Shown piece after piece: positions 1-12,441 of a DNA stretch of 64,000 nt. A program made the position numbers and the translations under genes. The stretch comes from Amorphophallus konjac (Eukaryota > Streptophyta > Magnoliopsida > Alismatales > Araceae), in NCBI GenBank assembly GCA_022559845.1, contig CM040129.1, positions 1,550,001 through 1,614,000 on the forward strand, in the 5' to 3' direction. Numbering within the stretch: position 1 is the stretch's first letter; each line of letters opens with the position of its first letter. The notes under the pieces were generated by a model. It saw nothing but the letters and a program-made list of their open reading frames with translations, did not search any database and had not been told where the DNA came from.

Positions 1-900
1 CTGAGCAGGGGGTTCTTGTGGGAGCAGTGGAAGAGGGAAACGAAGAAAACTCGGAGTAGGTGTATATTCAAAATCTTCATAAATTTCATCATGTGCCATT
101 TCCAATTCTTTATGATCATCAAGTTCAAATGGACGCCGTGGTGGAGGCGCGTTGATGAGTGGAGATGGTGTATATTGACATGAAGGATTTTGTGGATATG
201 AATGCAGAGGCGGAGGGCCATATGAATGTGCGTAATGAATGAATGGTGGGTGGACGGCATCCACTTGATCGTTAAAACTTGGGAGAGCTTTTTGCTCACT
301 CATATTCTCAATGCCATACTCATCTCTTCTCTCCTTCCAATCCTTCTCCATTTTGGTAATATTTTTCATGAAAGCGTGAAGGGGATTGGCTTGAGGAGGA
401 GTAGGAAGAGGTCGCGGACTCGCGATCCTCTTTAATTGTTCCTCCATTTGATCAATTTTATCAATGATAGCTTGTTGGAGAGATGTGACTTGTGAAGTTG
501 AGAGTCGACTTTGAGACTCTGGAGGGGCGGCTTGACATGAAGGCCGTGAAGGAGAAAGGGAGTGAGGTGTGCCCATGGAATGACCCGGCCGAGCCGGGGT
601 ACGAGGGATAGCCAGATTTTGGGGCCATGAGGGATGCTGAAATGAGGGAGGTGGTTGACCCATGTAGCCCTGAAAAGGAGCAGCACGAGGACCACCTATG
701 GCACATGGATGACCTAGGGGAGAGGGAGAGGTAGAACCCCTCTTAATGACAGCTTGGATGGCTTCAAGTTGTTGAGGAGTAAGGGAGTTGATGTGAGGAG
801 CTAGAACATCTAAGGCATAGGGGGCACTAATGGAGGGGGAATCTCCCCCGACAATGGCCTGTACTCCATGTGAGGACTGATAAGACGGACCAGCGTCCAT
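1..900 (-). CDS. Partial retroelement gag-like ORF (runs off the left edge)
   Basis: Read on the minus strand from an ATG at 900, this frame stays open for 300 codons to the window edge. The same frame extends upstream to an ATG at 1035 (MAEHNPEAF...) but a TAA near 921 breaks it, so either the downstream ATG is used or the copy is mutated. The product is rich in Pro, Gln, Ser and His. It has a short Gln-rich helical stretch (SLTPQQLEAIQ) and a second one (IDKIDQMEEQLKRI). No zinc knuckle or protease is reached before the edge. The position directly downstream of a long LTR-like region suggests the N-terminal part of a gag polyprotein of a minus-strand Ty3/gypsy element. I do not recognise the lineage. 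Confidence 0.5.
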   Translation of the reverse strand, partial: MDAGPSYQSSHGVQAIVGGDSPSISAPYALDVLAPHINSLTPQQLEAIQAVIKRGSTSPSPLGHPCAIGGPRAAPFQGYMGQPPPSFQHPSWPQNLAIPRTPARPGHSMGTPHSLSPSRPSCQAAPPESQSRLSTSQVTSLQQAIIDKIDQMEEQLKRIASPRPLPTPPQANPLHAFMKNITKMEKDWKERRDEYGIENMSEQKALPSFNDQVDAVHPPFIHYAHSYGPPPLHSYPQNPSCQYTPSPLINAPPPRRPFELDDHKELEMAHDEIYEDFEYTPTPSFLRFPLPLLPQEPPAQ

Positions 901-1639
901 GGCACGGACCCCTGGCTCGCCTTAGTAGCCCTGGTCCGGGTTATACTCTCCATAAGAGTCACGACTTAGGTCATGCGTTTGGGGTTCATAGCTGAAGGCC
1001 TCGGCCTCGAAAGCTTCGGGATTGTGTTCAGCCATCCGTAACACTTTTTCAGAACGTAATAACATACAACAACAAACAAGTGACAGAGGTTAACACACAA
1101 GTTGATGCTTTACGTCCTCTTTTTTGTTTTTCTTTTATTTTTTTTCCTTTTTTTTTCAATATAATGCTCACACAATAGGGGAGATCTTAGTTACAATATC
1201 GGTTTCCGCCGTGTCATCTAAGGACACTCGACTCACCACGAATGGGTTGACTATCTCCAGGAAACTTCAGTGGTACAACCAGCCCAGTGACTGAAGAGGG
1301 AATCCTTCGATGTCGGGGACTTACGGAGGTCCCGATGGAGGAGATCCTAGTCTGTCGAGAGGAATTCCCGACGGAGAGTCCTTCCTTCACCGAGAAAGGG
1401 TGATCCTTAGAAATAAATAAAAATAAAGATAAAATAAGGGAAGATGATATGCAATGCAGTGCTGAATTATATAACATAAATAGAACATGAATAAACACAA
1501 ATAAAACAGAGATCTACAAAAAAATACAATAGATATAACAGTGATATAATAGAGATATAAAAATAATAAATAGATAGAGTAGGATATGACCGTTCTTCTT
1601 TCCGAGCCGACACAGACTAGAAATCACAAAAGAGGGGAC

Positions 1640-1960
1640 TAAGAGAGTGCACGTGGTGCACGAGGGAGATGACGTAGCGCACGCGGGTGCAATAAGAAAG
1701 GGCACACGTGGGTGCCGAGTAGAGGGGAGCACACGTGGGTGCCAAATGATGGAGCACACGTGGGTGCCAAATGGAGGGGGAGTGCACGAGGTGCACGAGA
1801 CAACGTTGACCTCTAAGGAATTCGCAAGGGACTGGGGGAGTGCACGTGGTGCACGAGGGGAGTGGGTGCACGTGGGCACAATAGGGAAGGGCACACGTGG
1901 GTGTTGAGAGGATGGACACGCGTGGGTGTCAAGAGGAAGGGCACACGTGCGTGCCGAAAG
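1640..1960. repeat. Array of about 11 short CACGTG-centred palindromes
   Basis: Units such as GTGCACGTGGTGCAC (1646), GGGCACACGTGGGTGCC (1699), GAGCACACGTGGGTGCC (1727, 1752), GTGCACGAGGTGCAC (1781) and GACACGCGTGGGTGTC (1915) recur every 20-33 nt. Each unit is a quasi-palindrome about 14-17 nt long with arms GGCAC/GTGCC or GTGCAC. CACGTG is the plant G-box core, so binding by bZIP or bHLH factors is possible; this is inference. Confidence 0.75.
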
Positions 1961-3639
1961 TTTGTGGGTAACCAAAAAAGAAAAAAGCAGGTCCCACCGT
2001 GATCGCCAGAGATGTGAACGTGTCACGTGGTGGACTGAGAGAGAGAGATGGGGTTTCTCCCTCTTAGTGAAAGAAAAAAAAATGAATGAAACGCGTGCGT
2101 AAAGGGGGGTGAAATAGAAAAAAAAGTGGAGAGTACAACCTGTAGTAGGAATACTGCAGACCTAGACTTACCGAACTCCGGTACGTGGCAGAGATGGGGA
2201 TCCGAAGACCCTCTTGCATAAACTAAACTCCTTTCCTAGTAGGTGTGGCCTACCGTTCCGTGAGTAGTTTTTTATATACCGGGTGCGAGCCTGGGACTCT
2301 ACGTAGTAGAAATTGGCGGACACAAAAACACACGTAGACTCGGAATTTGGAACGGCATATCACTCCTCACACAGTTATAATAGCAAAAATATAACAGAGA
2401 GTAAACATACCGCCGCAGGACATTGATCCTGCGGAGTTTTAACAATAATATAACAAAGTGCAGAAAGGAAGTGCTGAAAGTAAATGACCACGGTGAAATG
2501 ACTCACCGCGACCGATTATAGTACAAACAGACCCATGCGGGATTTAGCTATCCGCTGGTATTATAGACATAAAAATAAAAATTACTACAAGCACGCGTTT
2601 GGTGGTGTGATCGCCAGGGACCGAGGGCCCCAAACTGGTTGATCGCTTTTGCCTTTGACGCGGGATGATATGGGCTCCTTCTTCCTCTTCGTTCGGCTGG
2701 CCGAAGAAGAGGGCTTTGAGTGGTTACCCTGCAAAACAACAAACAAACATAGAAACGACTAAGTGAAAATCATGCTATAATAACTAGTCATGAAATAACA
2801 TGATGATAACATGAATAACAAATTAAAATGCCGAAAATAACAAGGGGTGAGAAATCTTATTCAAGCCGATGGTGGCTTTGAGGGGCGCGAACACAGCCCG
2901 GGCAACTGGTGGGACGACACAACTTCCCTGGTGTACAAGGACACGGGGAGCACTAACGGGGCCGAGGGCCGCTTTTATTCCTGCACGTTTAGAAAGATGA
3001 CCAACTAACATAAATGAGAACCACACTTACACATGTTATATGAACATATTAAACTCACATGTATAAGTCTAGAGATATCATATAAACCCATATACGTATA
3101 TACATGAATATATATATATATATATATATATCTAAAAGATAAACATATATAATATATATGTATATATGCTATATATAATATGTAAATACATATAAGCTCT
3201 TCTCACACACACACATGTATATATATATGTAATATGTATATTTACATACAAGCTCTAGGTGTGTGGGTGAAAGTGAAGCTAGGTGCTGTGTGTGTGCCTG
3301 AACGTGACTGTGTGGATGTGTGTGTGTGAAAGGTGACAGTGCATATGTGTACAGTGTGAGGGTGAAATTGGGTGCAGGTGTGTATACGTGAATATGAAAT
3401 TAGGTGACTGTGTGCGAACAGAGAAAAGCAGTGTGAGGGAGAGAGAATAGAGAGGGAGTAAAAGAAAGAGATGAGAGATGGATAAGCGCAGAGAGAGGAA
3501 GAGTGAGAGATGAGGGAACTGAGGGGTAGTGAGAATAAATAAATAAAAGAGAAAAAAAATAAAAGGGAGAGGGATCGAGTGGAGACAGAGAACGTGAGAG
3601 GGAGAGAACGGAGAGTGAGTGAGTTGGAGAGAATAAAAT

Positions 3640-5000
3640 AAATAAAAAAAAGGAAATAAAAGAAGGGGGCGGTGAGAGAGAGAGAGAGAGAGAGTGGAGG
3701 GAGGAGAGAGAGGGAGAGAGGTATCGCGGCGGGAGGAAGGGAGAGGAGGAGAGGGGGAGAGTGGAGAGAGGAGAGAGAAACATGATGAGAGGAGAAGAGA
3801 GAGAAGGTGAGAGAGGGAGAAACGCGGCGGGAGGTCGGGGAAGAGAGAGAGAGAGAACGAGAGGGAGAGAGAAACAACGGGGGGAGGAGGAAGAGAAGAC
3901 GGAGACGAAGGAGGAGAGAGGGATAGGGAACGCGAGAGGAAGAAACGGAGGGGGAGAGGACGCCGCGGTGGGGGAGAGAGTGAGAAGTGGAGAGAGGGAG
4001 GTCGTGGCGAGGAGGCCGGCGCGGCGGGGAGCTCGCGGTGATGGCCGGGGTAGCTCGGACGTGGGCGGCGGTGTCCACGGGGTGGTCAATGACGATGGTG
4101 GGCTCGGAGGTGGCCGCGGCGGGCTTTGTGGCGGATGAAGGATGGCAACGGCAGGGCGGCACGGTGAGCTCGCAGATTCTGGGGCTTCGTGACGGATGGG
4201 CGGTGCATGTAGACGGGGTCGCGGCGGTGCAGGTGGGGGTGCTGGCCGGTGCAGCTCGCCGTGAGAGTGGCGGTGGCTCGGTGGTCTTGCGGCAGTGGTT
4301 GCTGTCGGCAGGAGGAGCTTCGGCGTCGCGGTAGTCCGGCACGGTGGGCGGCGGTGACGTGGTGATTTCACGATGGTGAGAAGATGGCCGGAGGGAGGTG
4401 GACGGCGCTGCAGGGAGGGAGTCCCAGAGTTGATGGGCGTGGGCGACGTGGTCGGCGGCGATGCATGCAGGTGGAGGTGGCGTGGGTGAAGGCGTCCGGC
4501 GTGGTGGTGTGCTGGGGGCGACGACGGTGAGTGCATCGGCGACGGAGGGGGGGGTGCAGCGGCGTGAGGAGAATAAGGCGGAGGGGGGGTCGGCCGCAGT
4601 GAAGAGAGAGAGGTGGTGAGGGAGGAAAAGAGAGAAGGTAGAGAGAGGGAGAGAGGCTACGGGAGGGAGGTTTTTACGTGGGTATGCGGAGGAGGGAGAT
4701 GGGAGATCGAGGAAGGGTGTTGTGGGTTACATGCAGAGGGAAGTGAGGGTGGAGGTTGGCCAAAGGGGGGTTGGGTGGCTACAGAGGGAGAGAAAGAGAG
4801 AGGGGTTTACAGGTGTGTTGTGGAGGCCAAGGTGGTGGCCGACTGTTGTGTCGGAAGAAGGTGAAAGGAGAGACGGGGGAGTGGGGAAGGTGGCAGTGGC
4901 TTGCGATGGGATCCCCCGAATGGGAGGGAGGGGTGGCTGTGGGTTAGTGAGAGAGATGGGTGTGGAGTGAACAGAGAGTGGGAGGTTTAAGTGTGTGGGG
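3640..5000. repeat. GA-rich (purine) low-complexity tract
   Basis: The plus strand is dominated by GAGAGA, GGAG and GGGAGA runs; the minus strand is therefore CT-rich. A similar CT-rich 5'-leader-like stretch lies downstream of a TATA box at 60320-60720 on the plus strand. All long open frames here are compositional artefacts. Confidence 0.7.
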
Positions 5001-5679
5001 TTGAGAGAGGGAGCAAGATCCGTGAGAAATGGAGGAAGTTAATAAGTTGGGCAATAAAAGATGGGGCCATGCGAATTAAAATTTCATTTATTATTATTTT
5101 TTGAATAGGAATGGGCCAAGCCCATTAGCACACAATAAACCTCCCCCTCTTTTAGGATTAAAAGAATGGGCCAAGCCCATTATCATTTTTTTTATTTTGT
5201 GTAAGAATGGTCACAAGCCCATTAACAAGAGTTTTTATTCAAGAAATCACAATTTTCTTTTCGTGAGACAAGATCATCAGATTAAATTAGAGATTACACA
5301 ACTGACTTAACCATGCGAGCTGCTTTGGGGCGTCTTAGTGTAATACGGGATCTGCTCAGCAGAATGCTAAAATGCCGTGTCTACACCTCTGCCTCGTGCC
5401 GGGGATCAATTCCCGAACTTAAATTCTATCTTGTGCATGCTTGATTTCACGAGTGATCATGCGTCACTTCTAAATAAACAAATAGAGAAATTTCCCGCAT
5501 GCATTAAACATGCATTTGAACCCCGAATACCCTAAGGGAATTAAGAGAGGGCAGCGCTGCAGCAGGCTTTCGGCCGACCGATCCCTCCCCTTTGTTTCAA
5601 AGAAGAGGAAGAAGAAGAAGAGAGCAATGAATAGAAGAAAAGGCCTCGAGCATCGAGCTTAAACATAAAAGATGGTAAA

Positions 5680-6398
5680 TGAGATGTAAGTGGAATAAAA
5701 CTCACATTCAAGTGGCATTAAAACTAATAGGACAAAAAAATAAGAATTTGTACGGATTGGCGAGTATCTCGGAGATCTCCTCTCCCCCTGGACCGCATGG
5801 AGGGAATATCAATGCTGCCCTGCAGGCCAACTATGAGCCACGGGGATCGTTCCCCGGCATGATCATGAGCCGGCTTTGCTTGGGCCAACATCTCTTTGAA
5901 GTTTGACCCATGCTCATATTAAATATTAAACTTGCCGTGTTTTCGGCACATATTTGTACGGGCTTAGCTCCGTTCTCCTCGCGTCCCCGATACGGACCTT
6001 CGTCCGAACATGAAATGGTCTATGGGTGACCAACATGATTCGAATTTTGCACCTTCCGCACGCACCTTAGTATAATTTAAGCTTCTTTATCATCTCGTCT
6101 TATTGATAATTTCTTTAGGCCGTAGGGCCCTTTTCTCCTGGCGATTAATCAAGGGTATTCTCCCCTCCGGGGAGATGTAAATGACGCCGTGGCCATCATG
6201 GCATGGTGGGTTTTGGTCCCGACACGAATCACACAATCGTCTGATCAGTTAGATGGCGCGCACTAAGGGCTCCCTTGAAGCCCAAATTAACCGTCACTTC
6301 GTGACTAGCACGCCCACGCACTAAATAGGTAAATAAGTGCACTTAATAAACCAACAAAAGAATAAATAAATACACATGTCGAAAAGTGCGTTCACACA
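5680..6398 (-). mobile_element. LTR-start-like segment, homologous to 57709-58420 in inverse orientation
   Basis: Read on the minus strand from 6398 it begins TGTGTGAACGCAC and continues with GTCACGAAGTGAC, a GGGCT...AGCCC stem-loop, then GTCGGGACCAAAACCC, CACGGCGTCATTTACATC and CCCTTGATTAATCG. The plus-strand segment from 57709 has the same landmarks in the same order (about 75% alike by eye over the first 250 nt). The 6398 boundary coincides with the start of Copia coding sequence, which fits an LTR terminus. TSD could not be tested, because the far end is outside the window. Confidence 0.5.
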
Positions 6399-6521
6399 TA
6401 TGATTAATAATCAAATGGATCCAAGTATCTATTCTTATGCAACTTCTGACTGTTCTCGCCAATGTGTCCAAGCCTACAATGCCACAAGTAGGTTAAGTTC
6501 ACACTATTCCTAATTCTCTTA
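6399..6521 (-). pseudogene. Copia pol remnant, GAG-pre-integrase part (left piece)
   Basis: The minus strand reads LWHCRLGHIGENSQKLHK followed by YLDPFD, the hallmark LWH.RLGH motif of the Copia GAG-pre-integrase domain. The frame is interrupted after 6521 by a PIF/Harbinger-like insertion and resumes at 15557 on the far side. It ends abruptly at 6398, where the left retroelement begins. Confidence 0.75.
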
Positions 6522-6735
6522 GCTTCACTTTGATATGGAGTGGTGGGTTAAGTCAACCCGATTAAAGTAATCTGGAGTTAGCCCATTTTTAGTTTGATAG
6601 GAGAGTAGTTAGTCTGGGAATAAAGAGATGGGATAACTTATATTTAATGCATGTAGTTTGATAAAAAGTAGGTTAACCCATTAATGATGGCAATCAAAAT
6701 ATTATATTCATGTCTCATTTTGATTTTTTAATATA

Positions 6736-6869
<134 letters not shown>

Positions 6870-7544
6870 AACATACATTAATTATGAGTTTAAGTATATA
6901 TTTTAATTAAATTTTTTATTTTATTATAATTTTAAATTATTTTTAATATATATTATAAATCAAATATATCATAAAAATAAATTTATTTTGACAAGTAATA
7001 TCAATAATATCACTAATTGAAATTTAAAAGTCAAAAATAACATTAATTACGGGTTTGAAAAAATCTAAAAAATATAAAAAATGAAAAAAATCATCCCCAC
7101 GATCCTCGAAAAATGCACAACGTGTCTATAACATTCCAGAGTTGGAAAACGCAGTAGTTAGTCCTATACGGGATTCCGCATGCTAACCAGCTAAAAATCC
7201 GAGTAAATCGTAAAACGCACTTCGGAGCCCACGAAAGCGATCCGAAACTCACGGATCATGATATGAAAATATCTGAAAAATTTGAGATGTCACATCTATA
7301 TGATAAATATATTTTTATAATTATAAAAAATTTAATTAAAAGATATATAAAAATATTTTGAGATTTTAAAATTTTAAAAATATAAAAAAATAAAAAAAAT
7401 CATCCTTATGATCCTTGGAAAACACTCAACCTGCCTACAACGTTTCGCTCCTACAAAATACAGTGGTTTGTCCTACACGGGATTCTACAGGCTAATGAAC
7501 CGATGTATTTTACGGTTTACTCGGGTTTTAAAAATACTGTTTAT

Positions 7545-7548
<4 letters not shown>

Positions 7549-7595
<47 letters not shown>
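7549..7595. repeat. (TA)n microsatellite
   Basis: About 23 TA repeats within the AT-rich left arm of the Harbinger-like element. Confidence 0.95.
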
Positions 7596-7599
<4 letters not shown>

Positions 7600-7831
7600 G
7601 GGCTAACTCATATATGTTAATATATATTAATCATAAATATTTTTAAAAGTTACTATTTGTTTTAATATCTTTATTTTTACCTATTATAAATTTTTAATAA
7701 ATTCTGCATGACATTTATATTATTATAATAATAAAAATTTTGAGAAAAATTATCACTAATACTATAAACTATAAAAATTTAGATACGATAAAAGTTATAA
7801 CAATTAGTAAACAAACATGAGAGAGAGATAG

Positions 7832-10107
7832 TGGTGCGGACACCCGAGCGCATGCGAGACACGAGCCGGCGAGCCACCGGTACCGCACGAGGAGCACGAC
7901 TCGAGCCACCTCAGCATCCCTATGGCTCGGAGACAGTCTGGAGGTTCCCCACTGAGTCATAGCATTTATCATATTTTTGGGGATTTTTATTTGTGTGTAA
8001 TGTATTTTATTTTCTTTCATCAGTGTGTAATTTAGATAGTTCGAGGGGCTTATTTGCAAAGTGGGACCCCCGGGCCCCACGGGACCCCCAGGGCCCCTCC
8101 CATTGATCCACCTCAGCCCATGGGCCCCATGTGGGGTCAGTCAACATGTCAAATGGAGGCATCTAGAAGTTTGAATGGTAAAAGACACATGGGAGACAAG
8201 TGGACTTCAAAGTCCAAGGTGGCTACCAAACTTGTCCCCCCTTGCCACCAAAGTCAATAGGGCGCCCCCTTCCTTGTATTTTTTTATTTTAATTTGTGTG
8301 GATGGTCACATGCTATCCCAGCCCTCCATCTCACACCCCTAGATCCAACGGTTGAGGGTTGATTAGACATATGACCTATATATGCTTGTATTTTCCCATT
8401 TTCTTGAATTAATGCATTTGAATTGGAAGAAAATCCCATGAGCAAGGCTTAGGCCACCCCTCCCTCTCCCCTTGAAGCTGTGAAGGCTTCCTTCTGGTGG
8501 TGAGACTCCACCCTATCAGTTCCGGTCGCCGCCGCCGCCGCCACGAGCCGCCACCGCACCGCCATCGTCTTCATCGGAGTTCTGCCCGTGCAGTACCACA
8601 GCAACTTCCACAAAATTTGTGTTTCAGCCACGAGCTCAGATCGATCTGAGAATTTTACTGGAGGTTTCAGAGGTGTCAAGGATATCCCATAAATTTTGGT
8701 TTGTCATTCAGATCCCGTTTCATAATTTTTGATTTTCGTCCACCCTTCCATTTCAGTTCTGCCAGAGTTCTATCCAGATTCATATCCGCCCTGTGTTTCA
8801 TGTCTTAGGTCCGTCTTTTGATTTTTGTTAGTCCCATAAATTTTACTGAAGTTTCCTTCCATTCACCTCTTCATCCACAATTTTTCTAAATTTCTGGTTC
8901 GCCCATTATATATTTTCTAAAAATCATTCTCAGTCCCATCTACAGTTCTGTCCACCTGTTCCCAGATCTGACCACCAGTCACTCCAAAAATCATATCACA
9001 TCGCCACCACCTCCAAATCTAATTCCAAAAATTGTCCAAATTTCATGGTTTGATTCCCTACAACTTTGAAGAAGAGATCGAAGCCTGATTCCAACGGCAA
9101 GCAGGCAGTCAACGGCCATTTATAGGAAAATCATATGATGATCTGATATTTCGAGAGCTGTGCAACAGAGGATTGAAAAATAGTTAAAGCCCAGGTCCGC
9201 AGAGGTTCAGAAGATTCCACTGGCCTTAGGTTGGAGGATTTTGAATCCTCTTTCCAATGGCGCTGGTTTCATCGCATTCCGACGACGGGGCTGATCACAG
9301 CGGCTGTTTTCGCCGGAGCGCGCGCTGCTAAAACAGCAACCTCAGTTCGTGGACAGCAACTTCAAAGCTTGGAGATCGGGACCGATCGACCCCCGATCGG
9401 TGTTCCCGGCCGACCACCGTCCGTGGAGGCGCGCCACCAGGGGTCCCCATCATAGTGGGTCCCATCCCCGTAGATCCGGAGGACAGCGCCATCCGTGGGC
9501 CCCGCGGGCCCGCAGAACCCGCCGTTCGGAAAGCACGAAAACGCGGAGTTCGGCACCGCCGGGCGACATCAAGATGCTGCCCGTCAACCCAATTTACGTG
9601 ATTCCCGGGCCCCGCATGTGACCTTTTACCTCCCTGCGTGGAGTGGGTCAAAATATTGTATTTCTGAAAAAGTGTGTTAACCGGGAGTCTGTGATTGGCC
9701 AGGGTTGTCTCCGCCACGCCGGGTGCGTGGAGGTAAAGTCTTAACTCCTTGGCGTTACATTACTTAGCTAGTATACGGTCTTAGGCCGCTGCCGAGAGTG
9801 TAGGTACTAGCCCGTGTGTCCATGTCACCGCTGTGAGAGCGAGAGTGACCCGTCCCGCGACTCGATCCGAGTCCGGAAGTTGAGTCAGACTACCCTTGAC
9901 CTCCGCCGGTTTCTTAACCGCGCACGGTCCGCGCTTTCCCTCGCTTGGGACGACGAGTGAGCTTCTACTTCTGTTAGCGACGTTTTGCCACTAGGAGCTC
10001 GTAGTGTCGGGCTTAGTGTCTCCCTGGTGTGTATTGCTGGTCGCGTCTTCATCTAGAGTCCGAGGGTGGCACCTTATGGTGTTGTCTCCCGTGTCCATCC
10101 CGCATCA
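7832..10107 (+). repeat. 5' LTR of the gag-only chromovirus
   Basis: TG...CA termini, 2276 bp, nearly identical to 13050-15325. It contains CCTATATATGC near 8370 as a possible TATA box. Short open frames inside are present in both LTRs and are not genes. Confidence 0.95.
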
Positions 10108-10110
10108 GTT

Positions 10111-10122
10111 TGGTATCAGAGC
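10111..10122 (+). other. Primer binding site (tRNA-iMet type)
   Basis: TGGTATCAGAGC lies 3 nt after the 5' LTR end, as usual for Ty3/gypsy chromoviruses. Confidence 0.9.
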
Positions 10123-10450
10123 CAGGTTGAGTCTAGGGTAGTCTTGCATAGTCTTGCATGCATCATGGTCTAAGTCAAGTCTAGGACCATCATTATTTTC
10201 AAAACAAAAAAAAGAGTGTTTTAAAATTGCATTTCATCCCGATAGTTCGGTATCTTAAAAGGTGTTGTCCGAATGGTAGGCTACGCCTATCGGGAAGGCC
10301 GCACACTTGCGGGAGTGATCTTCGGATCGGTTAACTCCGCCTCGTACCGGATATTGGTTTAGGTCTAAGTGCATTGTCTAGTGTGTGTTTGCATTAGTCG
10401 GTTTGTCTTGTCTCTTGTCATCATGCCCATCTTGTAGTTCCGAGTTTCTC

Positions 10451-12322
10451 ATGGAGTCCCAATCACTCGGGCAATATGGCCATTGGTCTACCCATGGGCT
10501 TGGCAACCATCCTCTCCTCTTCCGTAGGCCCGAAGCCTCGGATTTTTATGGCTCTAATGACTCGGGCGACTACCTCAATTGGGAGGCCACCATGGACAAA
10601 TATTTTGAATGTTACACCATGTCCGATGCCATGCAAGTTAGTTTTGCCCGAGAGAGGCTTGTCCACAAAGCCGCCTGGAAATGGGAGAGCATTGAGCGCA
10701 TGAGAGAGGTTAGGAGGCAAAGGCCCATCGAGTCGTGGCATGAGATGAAGGACGAACTTAGGAAGGTCTACCTACCCGGCCCGGTCACCTCCAACCGACC
10801 CCACCCAATCACATCCACCCAAGGGGGCCATAATCGGAGGCAACGCGCCGCGCATGTAGAAGAGCCTAGGTCCACGACTAAGCCGAGTTCATATGGGAGA
10901 GTCCACCACATTACTCCTACTCCACACCCCACCATTGCCGAACTCTTCCAAATCATTTTGGATAAAGTGGATAGGAAGTGTGATTATATTGAATCCCTGC
11001 TTCCCCCTTGCCTACCTCCTAGCCGAGATAGAACCAAGCATGAGCCTAAGGAGGTAGCCGCCGGTAGTCCCAACCCAGTGCCATCTATGGCTCCATCCCA
11101 AGGTCCTCTCCCCATCATAGTGGATCCTCTTTCCCCACCCACGAGAGCTCCATTGCCTACACCCCATGTCCGTCAGGAGGATAAGGGTAAGGGTCCGCTT
11201 ATCAAGGAGCGAAGAGGATCACGACAGCAGTGTTATCGCTGCCAAGGGTTTGGCCACTTTGCCAGACAGTGTCCCACTCGGACATCTCTAGCCCTAGGGG
11301 ACAAAAGGGTTGGAGAAGCCTCACTCTCCGATCTTTATTTGGAGCCTTCTCAGCCAGAGCTACCCGTGTTTCTAACGGGAAAGCTACTCATAGCCGAGCC
11401 ACTCTTTAGCTGGCTTAGGATAGGTTTGGTCCCATCTCCCCTCCCATCTATGGACCCTATCCTGCCTCTGGTGCCAATCCATTCATTTCACACAACTTTC
11501 CGGTCTAGTCACTATGTGGATACATTAGATGACCTTCTCAAAGGGTTAGACCGGCAATTAACTTTTATGCACTTGTTGGCTCCAGGCTTTGACCAACCTA
11601 TAGGTCATAGCTTCACACATCCATCCTTAGGGTCTGTCACCTCCGTGTACACCGTGGGTCATGTTACCACGGAGGTTCTTCTACTCCTCCCTATGCCGAC
11701 CGAGCCCGACTTCATTCCCATTTGCCCAAGGGAGGAATCTTACTTTCTACCTATGACTGTCGTCCCACCTCTCACAATGAATGAAGGTGATCATTTACAC
11801 CTCCAAGATTTCCAAATGTGGGACATCGATTTGTGGAATCCTAGTCCGAGGGGTCATACCTTCTTTGATCCCTTCGACCCATTCTTTTGTGGACCCCGTG
11901 ACCCACCATATTTACTCCACCCCTTTGAGAGAGTCCACCATCATACCCCCACCGTCTCATCTCCCTTCATGGATGAAGGAGATCAACAACACCTTCTAGA
12001 CTTCCACACCTGGGATCTTGAGATGAGGGAATCCATATCAAGGGGTCACACATTCTTTGATCCCTTCGATCCCTTTCTTCATGGGCCCCTTGGCCCACAA
12101 TCTCCATTCCACTTCTTTAGGGGAGGTCACCATTATACCCCTCCCCCATGGGCCGGGCCATCGGCACCCACCGAGTCCGTTCATGGGCGAGAGACACCCG
12201 ACCGTCCTGTCCCACCCAAACCTCCCAAATTCAAAGGACCGTCTTATGGTTGTACCGACATTCGGCCACACTTAGGGTATGCATGGCACACATTCGGATG
12301 TCCCGGACCACCTTACATATGA
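10451..12322 (+). CDS. Gag polyprotein with zinc knuckle plus an unrecognised repeat-bearing C-terminal extension
   Basis: Intact frame of 623 codons from the ATG at 10451 (the frame is open 22 codons further upstream). Residues about 45-110 (GDYLNWEATMDKYFE..., then W.EMKDELRKVYLPG) match the retrotransposon gag capsid fold. A CCHC knuckle with Cys261, Cys264, His269, Cys274 (CYRCQGFGHFARQC) follows. After it, where protease and reverse transcriptase are expected, the frame continues about 340 residues with no recognisable enzyme. This part is Pro/His/Phe-rich and carries two copies of a 64-residue repeat (GHTFFDPFDPF at about 11853 and 12043). No pol motif is visible. The role is probably RNA binding and packaging for the gag portion; the extension's function is unknown. 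Confidence 0.85.
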   Translation: MESQSLGQYGHWSTHGLGNHPLLFRRPEASDFYGSNDSGDYLNWEATMDKYFECYTMSDAMQVSFARERLVHKAAWKWESIERMREVRRQRPIESWHEMKDELRKVYLPGPVTSNRPHPITSTQGGHNRRQRAAHVEEPRSTTKPSSYGRVHHITPTPHPTIAELFQIILDKVDRKCDYIESLLPPCLPPSRDRTKHEPKEVAAGSPNPVPSMAPSQGPLPIIVDPLSPPTRAPLPTPHVRQEDKGKGPLIKERRGSRQQCYRCQGFGHFARQCPTRTSLALGDKRVGEASLSDLYLEPSQPELPVFLTGKLLIAEPLFSWLRIGLVPSPLPSMDPILPLVPIHSFHTTFRSSHYVDTLDDLLKGLDRQLTFMHLLAPGFDQPIGHSFTHPSLGSVTSVYTVGHVTTEVLLLLPMPTEPDFIPICPREESYFLPMTVVPPLTMNEGDHLHLQDFQMWDIDLWNPSPRGHTFFDPFDPFFCGPRDPPYLLHPFERVHHHTPTVSSPFMDEGDQQHLLDFHTWDLEMRESISRGHTFFDPFDPFLHGPLGPQSPFHFFRGGHHYTPPPWAGPSAPTESVHGRETPDRPVPPKPPKFKGPSYGCTDIRPHLGYAWHTFGCPGPPYI

Positions 12323-12441
12323 TTGGGTCGGACTAACTGTAGGGTTGTTTAGGGTTGTGTGTGCATCCGTGTGTTTTTATTTTGCTAAGCATTTTAGGAG
12401 TGCATAGTGAGTCTGCCGAGTCGTTTGCTAGGCATGTTAGG

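Larger units (their letters stand above)
1036..5679 (-). mobile_element. Non-coding LTR/leader region of the left minus-strand retroelement
   Basis: No convincing gene. The stretch 1263-1390 resembles 62085-62205 inside the solo LTR near the right edge: both have GTACAACCAGC, then GAGGGAATCC, then CTTACGGAGGTC. So at least part of this is LTR sequence. It contains a CACGTG-palindrome array (1640-1960), AT-rich microsatellite (3060-3240) and a GA-rich purine tract (about 3640-5000). Long reading frames at 3242-4342 and 3400-4536 are low-complexity (Ser/Leu/Pro) by-products of that tract. If the element starts at 6398, its LTR would be about 5 kb. I could not identify the primer binding site. 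Confidence 0.4.

Noticed and set aside
3242..4536. 366- and 378-codon Ser/Leu/Pro frames on the minus strand
   Set aside because: Two frames are open over the same GA-rich tract with low-complexity content; no start context or homology that I recognise.
9328..9717. 129-codon minus-strand ORF repeated at 14546-14935
   Set aside because: It is present because the two LTRs are near-identical; it has no start context or known domain, and runs antisense to the element.
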